Assembly: GCF_900115665.1 (NCBI RefSeq)
Contig: NZ_FOXH01000016.1
Span: 7,583 to 71,582 of the forward strand
Source of the DNA: Pseudarcicella hirudinis
Lineage (GTDB): Bacteria > Bacteroidota > Bacteroidia > Cytophagales > Spirosomataceae
Reading direction: 5' to 3'
Length of the DNA stretch: 64,000 nucleotides
The notes beneath the pieces are model-generated. The model did no database searches and had not been told where the DNA came from. It worked only from the letters and a program-made list of their open reading frames with translations. A program made the position numbers and the translations under genes. This document shows, one piece after another, positions 1 through 8,866 of this stretch (the stretch's first letter is position 1; each line of letters opens with the position of its first letter).

Positions 1-45
1 TTATGCTCTGATTTGTAACCACATAGGAACATAGAGCACATAGGG
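1..45. repeat. ACATAGG-rich repeat, copy 1
   Basis: These 45 bases are identical to 1681-1725. The core at 17-45 contains ACATAG three times, at 21, 29 and 38, so it is itself a small degenerate tandem. Two further copies of the 29-base core lie at 1651-1679 and 1744-1772 with one base changed (AGAG to AGGG). This copy sits at the window edge, so more copies may lie to its left. No open reading frame or transposase is linked to it. Confidence 0.85.
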
Positions 46-116
46 ATATTAAGTACTTACTCCATAAGCATTAGCACTTTTGGATTTCTAATCTGAAAGA
101 GGGTATATTTCATAAA

Positions 117-143
117 AAACCCTCAATCAAAGACTGAGGGTTT
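117..143 (-). terminator. Intrinsic terminator of the 243-1265 gene
   Basis: AAACCCTCA (117-125) pairs perfectly with TGAGGGTTT (135-143) across a 9-base loop. Read on the minus strand the hairpin is followed by a run of T, as expected for a terminator about 100 bases downstream of the minus-strand stop codon. Confidence 0.75.
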
Positions 144-242
144 ACATATTCGGGTTAGGGTTGGTTTTACTCTTAACGGCATTTCTTTCCTGACCCCAAT
201 TTGATCAGCAGCCAGGTGTGAAGAAAATAACTTACGTAAACA

Positions 243-1265
243 CTAGTCTGTTAATACCACAGATCCACCATTTAACACATCTGTAGAACAGCCTGTATCG
301 GTATTTCGGAGGATAAAATTATCGTATGTACCTTTAGTGAAGCCGGTTATTTTTATATTCCCCGAGGCATCAACTATATTGGCAGTCCAAGTCTGCACGA
401 TTCCGTTAAAGCTATATTTGATAGCATAACTATTTGCAGCGGTAAGTCCAGATAGTGTAATGGCTCCATCTGTTTTCCAGGTATTTTGAGGATTAGTCTT
501 AACTATGCTGCTTATTGTTGCACAGGAAGAGAGAGCAGTAGTGCCAATCGCTATGGCGGTAACGCCGTTCATCATGGTTCCGCTCAAAGCAGCATTTTCA
601 GTATTTGTACTCGCACCCTCAGTACCCAGAGCTATCCACTGGGTTCCATTCCAGCCCACTAGCCGCAGTTTGTCTGCACTTGCGAAGTCACTCATATTAG
701 GAATGGAAACCGTAACTGTTACACCATTAACAGAACCGCCTTGTGGAAACCAGTCCCACTGGCCGGAAGGGCTTACTGCAGCAATGCCCGACGCCAGGGC
801 TTTAATGCTGTGTGTGGCATTAGGTGGATAATCTGTAGGATCTAGTGTAGTGCTAGGGTCACCGACCATCCATGCAGTGGCTATAGCCATGTTAACAGGA
901 ATAGAGCCGCTTGTGGTAAGTGTCCGTAAGTCTGTACCAGAGCCTACCGGAAAGATTAAGCCTTGATTAGCAGCACCAACAATGTGCATTAAGTAGCCGT
1001 TTATATTATGGAAATCATCACCATTAATAAACTTCCCACCACCATTTGGACCAGTACCATCGGCAACAAAATACCCTGGCGGATAATTACGAGCCGTGGT
1101 CCAAAATGCTTTATCCTGAAGCGATACTGTATAATTATAGGTACTGTAACGACCGTTACCTACATTTTCACCTGGTCCTTGTGCACTGGCACTTGAAACA
1201 AGTAGCAGCATAGCCCAACAATAATAAACAGTAATTCGAAACCATTTGAATATTCTCTTTGACAT
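243..1265 (-). CDS. Secreted hypothetical protein
   Basis: I do not recognise a named family. The 340-residue product begins with a clear signal peptide (basic MSKRIFKWFR, a hydrophobic stretch, then SSASAQ at about residue 29), so it is exported. The rest is rich in Gly, Thr, Ser, Asn and Asp, like beta-rich Bacteroidota surface proteins. The last 90 residues look like a separate Ig-like or fibronectin-like module starting near SSCATISSIVKTNP and ending with a Cys-containing RNTDTGCSTDV segment. Such modules are usually repeated in large adhesins, but here there is one, and no T9SS C-terminal domain follows, so the gene may be a shortened relative of a longer surface protein. It stands alone on the minus strand, ends at its own terminator and lies between copies of the ACATAGG repeat. 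Confidence 0.7.
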   Translation of the reverse strand: MSKRIFKWFRITVYYCWAMLLLVSSASAQGPGENVGNGRYSTYNYTVSLQDKAFWTTARNYPPGYFVADGTGPNGGGKFINGDDFHNINGYLMHIVGAANQGLIFPVGSGTDLRTLTTSGSIPVNMAIATAWMVGDPSTTLDPTDYPPNATHSIKALASGIAAVSPSGQWDWFPQGGSVNGVTVTVSIPNMSDFASADKLRLVGWNGTQWIALGTEGASTNTENAALSGTMMNGVTAIAIGTTALSSCATISSIVKTNPQNTWKTDGAITLSGLTAANSYAIKYSFNGIVQTWTANIVDASGNIKITGFTKGTYDNFILRNTDTGCSTDVLNGGSVVLTD

Positions 1266-1650
1266 TAGTTTTAACAGTTTAAATAAGCATGAAAAATCAA
1301 GTATTATCTTTGCACAACAACGATATGCACTATTCTCAGCTTATCGGATCGTGGAGTTATATAATACTTCTGTTCTAATAGTATGATAATTAATAAATAC
1401 AATTATACATTTTCTGCTCTATAAAGAGCGTATCCAAAGTATCCTCGTGTGTTACAGAGTACAGAATAAATCAAATATTATTATCACAGTAGAGTCGGGA
1501 TAAGTGATAATCTTAATCTAAAAAAACACATGTCAATAATTCAGCCAGAAATAATGCAAAAAAGACTAATAGATTAACAAAAAAGACATTTTCGTCTACC
1601 CTCTATGTTATGCAGCATAATATAGCTTAAATCAATCGGGGAATCATTGC

Positions 1651-1772
1651 AACCACATAGGAACATAGGGCACATAGGGATTATGCTCTGATTTGTAACC
1701 ACATAGGAACATAGAGCACATAGGGGTTCTGCCAGGTGGCCTTAACCACATAGGAACATAGGGCACATAGGG
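1651..1772. repeat. ACATAGG-rich repeat, copies 2-4
   Basis: Three cores of 29 bases lie at 1651-1679, 1697-1725 and 1744-1772. They read AACCACATAGGAACATAG, then A/G, then GCACATAGGG. The middle copy is preceded by the same 16 bases that precede copy 1, giving the exact 45-base match 1681-1725 to 1-45. The copies are direct repeats separated by 17-18 bases of unrelated sequence. They look like a dispersed short repeat family rather than coding DNA. Confidence 0.85.
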
Positions 1773-1823
1773 AGATTGCTTGTGTAATTAAGAAGGAAGG
1801 AAAGCCGGAACCGGTAATAAAAT

Positions 1824-1852
1824 AAAAAAGCAGACAAATTGCCTGCTTTTTT
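1824..1852 (-). terminator. Intrinsic terminator
   Basis: AAAAAAGCAG (1824-1833) and CTGCTTTTTT (1843-1852) form a perfect 10-bp stem with a 9-base loop, 18 bases after the stop of the minus-strand gene at 1871. The A and T runs on both sides could let it work in both directions. Confidence 0.85.
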
Positions 1853-1870
1853 AGAAAACTCCGTGAAAAA

Positions 1871-4800
1871 CTACTTGTTTAAAACTTTCATAACTCCACT
1901 CATTATTCTCCAGTGCCCCGGGAATGTACAAATGAATGGATAATCGCCTGCCTGTGCAGGGGCTGTGAACTTCAGCTTGTATGATTGATTTGGATTTACC
2001 AATGGAGTCGCAGCAATTACCTGAGGAATTGAAGGAACATAATTTCTGTCAGCTCCGTCTTTAGCAGTAATCATCTTATCTGCAGCATTTCCAATAATTT
2101 CAGTCGATTTAGGTTTGCCGATTACAAGGTTATGCTGCATATTATCCGGATTCTCAAATGTAAGTTCTACCGGTTTTCCTGCAATTACAGTAAACTCTTT
2201 TTTGTCATACTGCATGGCTTCATGTACTGACTTGATTTTCACAATCTGCACATTCGGGTCAACTACCTCCTTCTCAGAACTAACCTCCAAAGCCGTCAGT
2301 AATTTACCGAATCTCACTTTATTATCCTCCGAAACCGAATTGTTCAATGAAACCAAAAACGCTTTGTCCTGGGCAGTCAATGTTTCTTTCCGCTTTGGAT
2401 TCCAGCCATCAGAAACGCCTTTTACAATCGCAGATGCATTGCTTTCATCCATATTGCGGCTTTTTTTCAGAAGAGACAATACAGAATCAACCGGAGCAAT
2501 TGAAGTATAGCTTTTTGTAGCTCTTTCCAGCACATATGTGGTCATTTCCTTCGGCACACTATAAGTGAATTTCTTTACTTTGGAGTTATTGCTTTTATTA
2601 CTTTCAGCAACAAGATTCTCGCGGTCAACTTCTATTGAGATGCTGTAATTCCCCGGTTTATCTGAGAAAAACCCTAAATTCCCAACCCAGGGGCCATTAT
2701 TCCCTTTGGTGATTGTGTATGACTCTCCTGCTCCCAGACCGTCCAGTTCTTTACTTACCAGATCAACTTTTTGTCCTGCTCCTTCTATACGGATACTAAT
2801 CGGAACAATTGTACCTTTTGGTATCGCTGAACCGTTATTAGTCAGCTCAATCGCAATACTTATACCTTCTCTGACAATCGGTGAAGATGGCGTAATTCTG
2901 ACATCAGTTATTGTAATATCAGGTTTTGCAGAAGCTGCTGCACTTTTCTCCTCAACTTTAGGGGCTGAATGATTCATCGAAGCATGATCATGACTACTCA
3001 TTCCTTCAGAAGTTGTTTTCGGCTGAACAGAAGATTTTGCCATCAGTTTCTGAATTAATTCTTTGTATAACTTACCATCGTGGCTTGTTACTGCACAGGC
3101 AAAGGCATCGGGAAGCCAGCGGTCACTTGTTTCTCTGGATTGTTCCAGAAGGCTCAAAATAGCCGATTCAGAAGCAGACGTTAAAGGCATTTTTGACAAT
3201 GCCAGCAAACCATTCAGTACCACTAACGACTCTTTATCTTCCAGCACTTTTTCATTCAGGATTGTCTGAACTGAAGCACTGTTCAAAGGCAAAACCTGAA
3301 CCGCAGTTTTACGAACGCCCGCACAAGGATGTTTCAAAGCTGAAATTACAGCCTTTAATGCACTTTCATCAGATCCGTCTAAAGCACCCAGTCCCTGTAA
3401 GGTTCTGATGGCATGAATTGCCGAAGGATTTATACCTGTTTCGTCCAGAGAAGGGTCTTTTACCAACTCGATCAATTGTGGTACAATATCTTTTTGTCCT
3501 CTTTCCACTAAAAGTCTTTGTGCATGAGATCTCCAGAACATGTTGTCATTTTTCAAGGCGGCAATCAATTCCTGCGGGCGATCTTTACTCAGACTTAAAG
3601 CTTTATACGCTGGTGCTGCTTTATAGCCTACACGATAAATTCTGCCGTGTGTATAATCTCTCAAATCCGTATCGTATGCATTTCCCAGTCCATTATTAAA
3701 TCCTTTAGGCGTAGGATTATGCTGAATGATAAAACTATACCAGTCTGCAATCCATACCGCACCGTCTGGTCCTACCTCAGCAAAAACCGGAGAAACCCAC
3801 TCATCTGCCCCTGCCAATAAATTAAAGCCTTCTGAATCCTGATAGTCAGTACCATTTTTCACGATCACATTCTGATGTACAAGGTGTCCGGTTGGTTCAC
3901 ATACAAAAGCTATTTTATTCCAGTATTTTTTCGGGAAAGAACGGGCTGTATAAAAGTTATGTCCTGCTGCGGCCGTAAAGCCTCCGAAAACATCCACCTG
4001 ACGAATCCGGGGTGTAATCGGCTTCATATCTTTATGCGTATCAATGCTTCGGCTGCCATTTTCAAGTCCGGGTGCTGAATTAAAGTCCTGATTAGGAATC
4101 GCCATGTACCAGCCATGAGAATTGTTGGCTGTTGAACCGAATACATCACCTGTTTCATTAAAAGCAAAACCCCAGGTATTATTGGAAGTACCGGTCATGT
4201 ATTCCAGTCTGGAACCATCTGGTTTAAACCGGTAAAAACCCTGAGAAAATTTCAAAGAATCACTTCCGACTTTTCCTTTAAAACCTGAATATCCGACACA
4301 TCCCCAGATCCAGTTGTCAAATCCGTAATGTAAATTGGAAGGGCCTGCATGTGTATCAGAAGTACCGAAACCTGTAAAGAGAATTTTCTTAACATCGGCT
4401 TTATCATCTCCGTCAGTATCTTTCAGAAAAAGTACATGGGGAGCCTGTGTAACAATCAATCCGCCATTGGCAAAAACCATTCCGGTCGGAATGCTTAATC
4501 CTTCTGCATATTTTGAGAATTTATCAGCTTTTCCATCATTATTGGTATCTTCACAAATAAGAATGTAATCACTTCCTCCCTGATCTTTACGTTCATTCGG
4601 ATAATCCTTTGTAATAAGTACATATAATCTGCCACGCTCATCCCATGACATGGCGATCGGGTGCATTACATTTGGCTCTGCGGCGAATACCGACAGATCA
4701 AATTCAACCGGAACCTGAATATGTTTCACCGATTCTTCAGGATTTAAAGCTCCTTGCTGCAATTGCGGACCAGGGCGTTTTTCATAATTCGGAAGTTTTG

Positions 4801-5602
4801 CCTCTCTGAATGTAAATGGTTCAGGGCTAAGGGCATCGTGAGCTTTTTTCACCTTGTCTCCTACTGCCCAAAGAATACCTTTTTCCAGTAAAGTAATAAA
4901 ATCTGCATTATTCCAGGTACGGTCATCATGACCATATGCCGTATAGAAAACTCTTCCTTTTCCATAAGATCTTGTCCAGGTATAAGGCTCTGTTTTCTGA
5001 CCAGGCTTATCTTTTTCCTGATCTGCCTTAATTTCACGAACCATCAACACATTATTATCAGGTTGTAACTGACTGTGGAGATAGGTTTCGTCATAAACTC
5101 TTGGCGCTTTTACACCCAGCATAGCCGAATGAGCAGGCTGTGTAATTTCGGCCTGAATCGTATCCATTCTGTGTCTCCAGAACTGTCCCCCAACCATTTT
5201 TACAAATTCAGGGGAATTTCTAAAGCAGTATGAAGCACAATGCACCGGGATTAATCCTTTGCCGGAGGCCACAAAATCTGTCAGGGCCTTTTCCTGTGCA
5301 GGAGCAATTGTATCCCAGTTGGCATAAATCAATAAGCCGTCGTATTGATTAAGATTGGCAGTGTTCAGGTCTTCCAGCTTGTCTGAATACGTAATATTTA
5401 TGCCTTTACTTCCCAAAGCAGACATGATAGCAGGGACGCGCTCTGCAGGCTGGTGGTGGCCATTATCCCCTAAAAACAAAATTTCAATTCTGCGGGCTTT
5501 TATTGCTTCGGTTTGGGCAGCCGCCGATTGGCCAGGCACTGACCGGTTGGTGCAGGAAATCCAACCCAATACCAATACTACTCCCAAAATTAGTTTTTTC
5601 AT
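1871..5602 (-). CDS. ThuA / membrane-bound dehydrogenase / cupredoxin lipoprotein
   Basis: A 1243-residue multidomain lipoprotein; the lipobox WISC places the acylated Cys at residue 17. Domains in order: ThuA-like fold (about 40-250, with GDNGHH and PVHCASYCF), a six-bladed-propeller membrane-bound dehydrogenase domain of the PVC type (about 290-650, with MSWDERGRLYVL and DADGADEW-like calcium-loop motifs such as DTNNDGKADKF), HEAT-like repeats (about 660-800), a CARDB-like adhesion module (about 900-1010) and a C-terminal auracyanin-like cupredoxin. The last domain keeps type I copper ligands in QHNLV (His), FICTFPGHW (Cys, His) and RIM (Met). No CxxCH haem motif is visible, so the cupredoxin may replace the cytochrome found in related proteins as electron acceptor (inference). 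Substrate unknown, probably a sugar. It precedes Gfo/Idh/MocA and isomerase genes on the same strand only in map order: those lie upstream and may share its transcript. Confidence 0.85.
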   Translation of the reverse strand: MKKLILGVVLVLGWISCTNRSVPGQSAAAQTEAIKARRIEILFLGDNGHHQPAERVPAIMSALGSKGINITYSDKLEDLNTANLNQYDGLLIYANWDTIAPAQEKALTDFVASGKGLIPVHCASYCFRNSPEFVKMVGGQFWRHRMDTIQAEITQPAHSAMLGVKAPRVYDETYLHSQLQPDNNVLMVREIKADQEKDKPGQKTEPYTWTRSYGKGRVFYTAYGHDDRTWNNADFITLLEKGILWAVGDKVKKAHDALSPEPFTFREAKLPNYEKRPGPQLQQGALNPEESVKHIQVPVEFDLSVFAAEPNVMHPIAMSWDERGRLYVLITKDYPNERKDQGGSDYILICEDTNNDGKADKFSKYAEGLSIPTGMVFANGGLIVTQAPHVLFLKDTDGDDKADVKKILFTGFGTSDTHAGPSNLHYGFDNWIWGCVGYSGFKGKVGSDSLKFSQGFYRFKPDGSRLEYMTGTSNNTWGFAFNETGDVFGSTANNSHGWYMAIPNQDFNSAPGLENGSRSIDTHKDMKPITPRIRQVDVFGGFTAAAGHNFYTARSFPKKYWNKIAFVCEPTGHLVHQNVIVKNGTDYQDSEGFNLLAGADEWVSPVFAEVGPDGAVWIADWYSFIIQHNPTPKGFNNGLGNAYDTDLRDYTHGRIYRVGYKAAPAYKALSLSKDRPQELIAALKNDNMFWRSHAQRLLVERGQKDIVPQLIELVKDPSLDETGINPSAIHAIRTLQGLGALDGSDESALKAVISALKHPCAGVRKTAVQVLPLNSASVQTILNEKVLEDKESLVVLNGLLALSKMPLTSASESAILSLLEQSRETSDRWLPDAFACAVTSHDGKLYKELIQKLMAKSSVQPKTTSEGMSSHDHASMNHSAPKVEEKSAAASAKPDITITDVRITPSSPIVREGISIAIELTNNGSAIPKGTIVPISIRIEGAGQKVDLVSKELDGLGAGESYTITKGNNGPWVGNLGFFSDKPGNYSISIEVDRENLVAESNKSNNSKVKKFTYSVPKEMTTYVLERATKSYTSIAPVDSVLSLLKKSRNMDESNASAIVKGVSDGWNPKRKETLTAQDKAFLVSLNNSVSEDNKVRFGKLLTALEVSSEKEVVDPNVQIVKIKSVHEAMQYDKKEFTVIAGKPVELTFENPDNMQHNLVIGKPKSTEIIGNAADKMITAKDGADRNYVPSIPQVIAATPLVNPNQSYKLKFTAPAQAGDYPFICTFPGHWRIMSGVMKVLNK

Positions 5603-5694
5603 GAGTTTATATTTAATCTCTTATATCGGTTAATATTCCCGAAAAACACATGTCATTTTCAGAGGTTGAAAATGACATGTATCTGTTCAGGTAA

Positions 5695-6819
5695 TCAGGC
5701 ATTTTTATAATCAGGCAGACTTAAAATCTTTCCTCCCTGCATAGCAGATTCATGCGCCAGGATTCCGACACTTGTCCAGTTAGCTGATTGCCAGGCGTTC
5801 GGAAAAGGTTCGCGGTCTTCTGCAATAGCCGAAACAAACTCATGTGCCAGATGCGGGTGAGAGCCTCCGTGTCCGCTTCCCTGTGTAAAAGAAAGGTGAT
5901 TGTTTTCACCAAGGTCATAAACACCTTTTGTAGTAAAATCTCTGATTTCTTCCGGTAACAAATGTCCGTAATCAGGCACTTTTACTCTTTCCGGAATCTC
6001 ATGTTCCGGTTTTTTAGCAGTATGAATAACCGGATCTTCTCCTTCAATTAATGGCCATTCAAATGATTTCTGAGAGCCGTAAACTTCAAAACTTTCACGA
6101 TACTGACGGGCAACATCAAATAAAGAGCGATACACATACGCACTTAAATCACTGTCTTTAAACTTAATATGGGCACTTTCAATGGCAAAAGGAGAATTAT
6201 AATGTTCAATCAATTCTTCACGGATGGTTCCCGAACCAAAACAGGAAACATATTCAGCTTCCAGTTTCAATAAAGCCGAAACCGGGCCAACACAGTGGGT
6301 AGCATAGTGCATCGGCGGTAAACCCGGCCAATAACCCGGCCATCCGTCCATATCCTGCTGGTGGCTGGCTTTCAGAAACTGAACTTTCCCAAGCTCACCT
6401 TTTTCATATAATTCTTTGGCAAACAGAAACTCACGTGCGTACACCACTGTTTCCATCATCATATATTTCTTCCCTGATTCACGGCAAGCTTTTACAATTT
6501 CAAGACATTCCTCAATTGTTGTTGCCATCGGAACCGTACAGGCAACATGCTTTCCCGCTCTTAAAGCCTTCAGACTCTGCTCAGCATGATTATGAATCGG
6601 AGAATTAATGTGAACTGCATCTATTTCAGGATCAGCCAGTAATTCATCATAATCTGAATAACGTTTTTCAATGTTAAACGCATCTCCGATCTGATTCAGT
6701 TTTTCTTCATTTCTCTGACAAATGGCATACATATTTGTCAGAGGATGTCTTTGATAAATAGGAATAAATTCTGCTCCGAAGCCCAGCCCGACGATTGCGA
6801 TATTCAGTTTCTTTGTCAT
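5695..6819 (-). CDS. Gfo/Idh/MocA family oxidoreductase
   Basis: The 374-residue protein has an N-terminal Rossmann fold with AIVGLGFGAEF near residue 8 and a C-terminal dimerisation/substrate domain, the standard Gfo/Idh/MocA layout. Members oxidise, reduce or rearrange sugars with NAD(P). The usual EKP motif, whose lysine takes part in catalysis, is replaced by CTVPMA at about residues 93-98. The later His-containing region is present as MHYATHCVGP. The enzyme may therefore do atypical chemistry, or the lysine may be supplied elsewhere. It has no signal peptide and lies between the ThuA-type lipoprotein and a TIM-barrel isomerase on the same strand, a combination typical of small sugar-conversion cassettes. 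Substrate unknown. Confidence 0.85.
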   Translation of the reverse strand: MTKKLNIAIVGLGFGAEFIPIYQRHPLTNMYAICQRNEEKLNQIGDAFNIEKRYSDYDELLADPEIDAVHINSPIHNHAEQSLKALRAGKHVACTVPMATTIEECLEIVKACRESGKKYMMMETVVYAREFLFAKELYEKGELGKVQFLKASHQQDMDGWPGYWPGLPPMHYATHCVGPVSALLKLEAEYVSCFGSGTIREELIEHYNSPFAIESAHIKFKDSDLSAYVYRSLFDVARQYRESFEVYGSQKSFEWPLIEGEDPVIHTAKKPEHEIPERVKVPDYGHLLPEEIRDFTTKGVYDLGENNHLSFTQGSGHGGSHPHLAHEFVSAIAEDREPFPNAWQSANWTSVGILAHESAMQGGKILSLPDYKNA

Positions 6820-6885
6820 TGTTACTGTTAAATTTGTTTTTAAATAATATGGTCTGTTTTCAGGAAGACCAGTATTGAATTGAAA

Positions 6886-7734
6886 TTATACTTTTAAGGT
6901 TTTCTCCCGGCTGAGCATAGCTTTCATAAATTCAAATCCGTCCTGCATCAGTTGTTCCTCGGAAGTAAACATTTTTCTCCAGATATTAGCGGCAGCCAGT
7001 TTAGTACTGAAAGCCTCAATACTTAACCAGCCATCATAATTAATTTCCTCCAGGGCATCGAAAACAGATTCCCAGTTAATATTCCCTTTTCCGGGTGTAC
7101 TTCTGTCATTTTCTGAAATCTGAACATGAATCAGGTCTTTTGAACAAAGTCTGAGTGCATTTCCCAAATCTTTCTCTTCAATATTTGCATGAAAAGTGTC
7201 AAACATTAACCGGCAATTCGGATGATTAACCTCCTCCACAAATCGAACAAGTTCCTCCGCTGAGGTAATGAGATAGCTTTCAAAACGATTGAGATATTCC
7301 ATTCCGAGGGTAATCTCAAAATCCCGGGCATATTCAGCCAGCTCTCTGATACTTTCAACAGCCCATTTCCATTCCTGTTCTGTAGCAGATTTACCCGAAA
7401 AAACACTCAGACCGGAATGATAAGGACCGGTAAGCATCTTTGCTCCCAACACTGAGGCACATTCAATGGCTTTCTTGTTACGTTCGAGGGTCTTTTTTCT
7501 CATCTCCGGATCAGGACTGATCTGATTCAGATCCGGCCCGCAGAAAGTTACAGCCACACGATCAAGTCCTAATTCATCCAGCTTTACAGCCCAGGCTTCC
7601 CAGCTGGAAGGGTTTACATCAAAAATCGGGACCTCCACCCCGTCAAAACCAATCGCTTTTATCTGTTCCAATACCGGAAATAAAGATTCATCTATATCCG
7701 TTCCCCATAACAGGAGATTCATCCCTAACTTCAT
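6886..7734 (-). CDS. Sugar phosphate isomerase/epimerase (TIM barrel)
   Basis: A 282-residue AP-endonuclease-2/xylose-isomerase-like TIM barrel without signal peptide. Visible metal-binding style motifs are TLGMEYLNRFESY (about 140-152), LMFDTFHANIEE (about 176-187), HVQISEND (about 203-210) and the late glutamate in GWLSIEAFS (about 237-245), close to the layout of D-tagatose 3-epimerase and ketose 3-epimerases. It is transcribed with the Gfo/Idh/MocA gene 66 bases downstream and divergently from the AraC-type regulator. An epimerase or isomerase acting on a ketose or keto-inositol is likely; the exact substrate cannot be read from sequence. Confidence 0.85.
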   Translation of the reverse strand: MKLGMNLLLWGTDIDESLFPVLEQIKAIGFDGVEVPIFDVNPSSWEAWAVKLDELGLDRVAVTFCGPDLNQISPDPEMRKKTLERNKKAIECASVLGAKMLTGPYHSGLSVFSGKSATEQEWKWAVESIRELAEYARDFEITLGMEYLNRFESYLITSAEELVRFVEEVNHPNCRLMFDTFHANIEEKDLGNALRLCSKDLIHVQISENDRSTPGKGNINWESVFDALEEINYDGWLSIEAFSTKLAAANIWRKMFTSEEQLMQDGFEFMKAMLSREKTLKV

Positions 7735-7890
7735 TTCTTAATTTTTATCGTTCATTGTGTATTTTCACAATGCAATATTATAACAAAAAAGTACTAAAAA
7801 ATAAGCCTGTTTTTACCACTAATGACTGTATTTTGACCAATTTAAATTAATTTGCGTCTTCTTAAAGCAAAAATTCACTTAACATTCACA

Positions 7891-8778
7891 ATGAAAGCTC
7901 TTTTAAAGAAAAACGTTGAAAGTTCTGTATACTCTTTTACGATGACGGAGCTGAATGACCCTTATTTTGACCCAAACTGGCATTTTCACCCGCATTATCA
8001 GCTTTTTTCAGTTTTTGAGGGAGAAGGTACCCGCTTTATCGGAGATGACATCAGGCATTTTGAGCCGGGAGATACGGTCTTTTTAGGGCCTAATCTGCCT
8101 CATTTGTGGCGGAGCGACAAGAACTATTTTGAAGGAAATAATCAATTGAAAACAAGGGGAATTGTCATTTATTTTACTGAGGATTTTTTAGGAAAAGACT
8201 TCTTTGAAAAACCTGAAATGTACAGTCTCAAACAATTACTGGCCAATAGTTTCAGAGGAATGGATATTAAGGGAGAAATGAGAACTTACCTCCGGGAATC
8301 CATGCAGAATCTTTTACAGGAAAACGGTTTTGATTGTGTATTAAAACTGCTTGAAATTCTCAATAAGCTCTCGCATTCCAATGATTTTGAATACATTACA
8401 AGTTTAGGATACGTAAATACCCATAAAGTTTCAGAAACAGAAAGGATGCAAAAAGTGCATGAATACGTAATGAAACATTTTAAACAGGAAATCCGGTTAA
8501 ACGAGGTGGCTTCGCTGGCCGGAATGAGTGAGGCGGCATTCTGTCGTTATTTCAAGAACAGAACCAATAAAACATTTTCAGATTTTGTGAGTGGCGTCAG
8601 AATCGGACATGCCTGTAAGCTCCTGCTGGCCGACAGAATGACTGTTTTGCAGATTTGCTATGAAAGCGGATTCAATACTGTTTCGAATTTTAACAGACAG
8701 TTTAAAACCATTACCGGAAAAACTCCTGTAACTTATCAGAAAGAATATTTGCAGGCCTCCAATAAAATAGAGGTCTAA
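7891..8778 (+). CDS. AraC-family transcriptional regulator
   Basis: I chose the ATG at 7891 (295 residues). The longer frame starts at a TTG at 7852 that overlaps a promoter-like TTAATTTG box. The N-terminal half is a cupin sensor domain (HFHPHYQLFSVFEGEGT near residue 30, and FEPGDTVFLGPNLPHLW). The C-terminal 100 residues carry two helix-turn-helix motifs typical of AraC/XylS proteins: RLNEVASLAGMSEAAFCRYF, then the segment ending CYESGFNTVSNFNRQFK. It is divergent from the isomerase gene at 6886-7734, so it probably controls that gene, the Gfo/Idh gene and the ThuA lipoprotein in response to a sugar. Confidence 0.9.
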   Translation: MKALLKKNVESSVYSFTMTELNDPYFDPNWHFHPHYQLFSVFEGEGTRFIGDDIRHFEPGDTVFLGPNLPHLWRSDKNYFEGNNQLKTRGIVIYFTEDFLGKDFFEKPEMYSLKQLLANSFRGMDIKGEMRTYLRESMQNLLQENGFDCVLKLLEILNKLSHSNDFEYITSLGYVNTHKVSETERMQKVHEYVMKHFKQEIRLNEVASLAGMSEAAFCRYFKNRTNKTFSDFVSGVRIGHACKLLLADRMTVLQICYESGFNTVSNFNRQFKTITGKTPVTYQKEYLQASNKIEV

Positions 8779-8804
8779 AGACAGATTTTAATACGGAGTA
8801 TAAA

Positions 8805-8847
8805 TAAAAAACTCCTTCCTGAATAAACTTACAGGAAAGAGCTTTTT
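8805..8847. terminator. Imperfect terminator between convergent genes
   Basis: A-run, CTCCTTCCTG, a loop of about 10 bases, CAGGAAAGAG and a T-run form an imperfect stem between the AraC gene stop (8778) and the convergent DUF2264 gene stop (8867). The flanking A and T runs suit termination from both sides. Confidence 0.6.
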
Positions 8848-8866
8848 AGAAAATATGTCTGAAAAA

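Larger units (their letters stand above)
1266..1870. other. Intergenic region with repeats
   Basis: This 605-base, AT-rich stretch holds no convincing gene on either strand. Its right part carries three copies of the ACATAGG repeat and the terminator of the next minus-strand gene. The promoter of the 243-1265 gene must lie in its left part, but I could not identify it with confidence. Confidence 0.7.

Noticed and set aside
505-831. Plus-strand frame opposite the secreted hypothetical gene
   Set aside because: It is the complement of a gene with a clear signal peptide on the minus strand; its product looks like shadow translation.
7852-7890. TTG start giving 13 extra residues for the AraC regulator
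   Set aside because: It overlaps a promoter-like TTAATTTG box, and the ATG at 7891 begins the family-like sequence.
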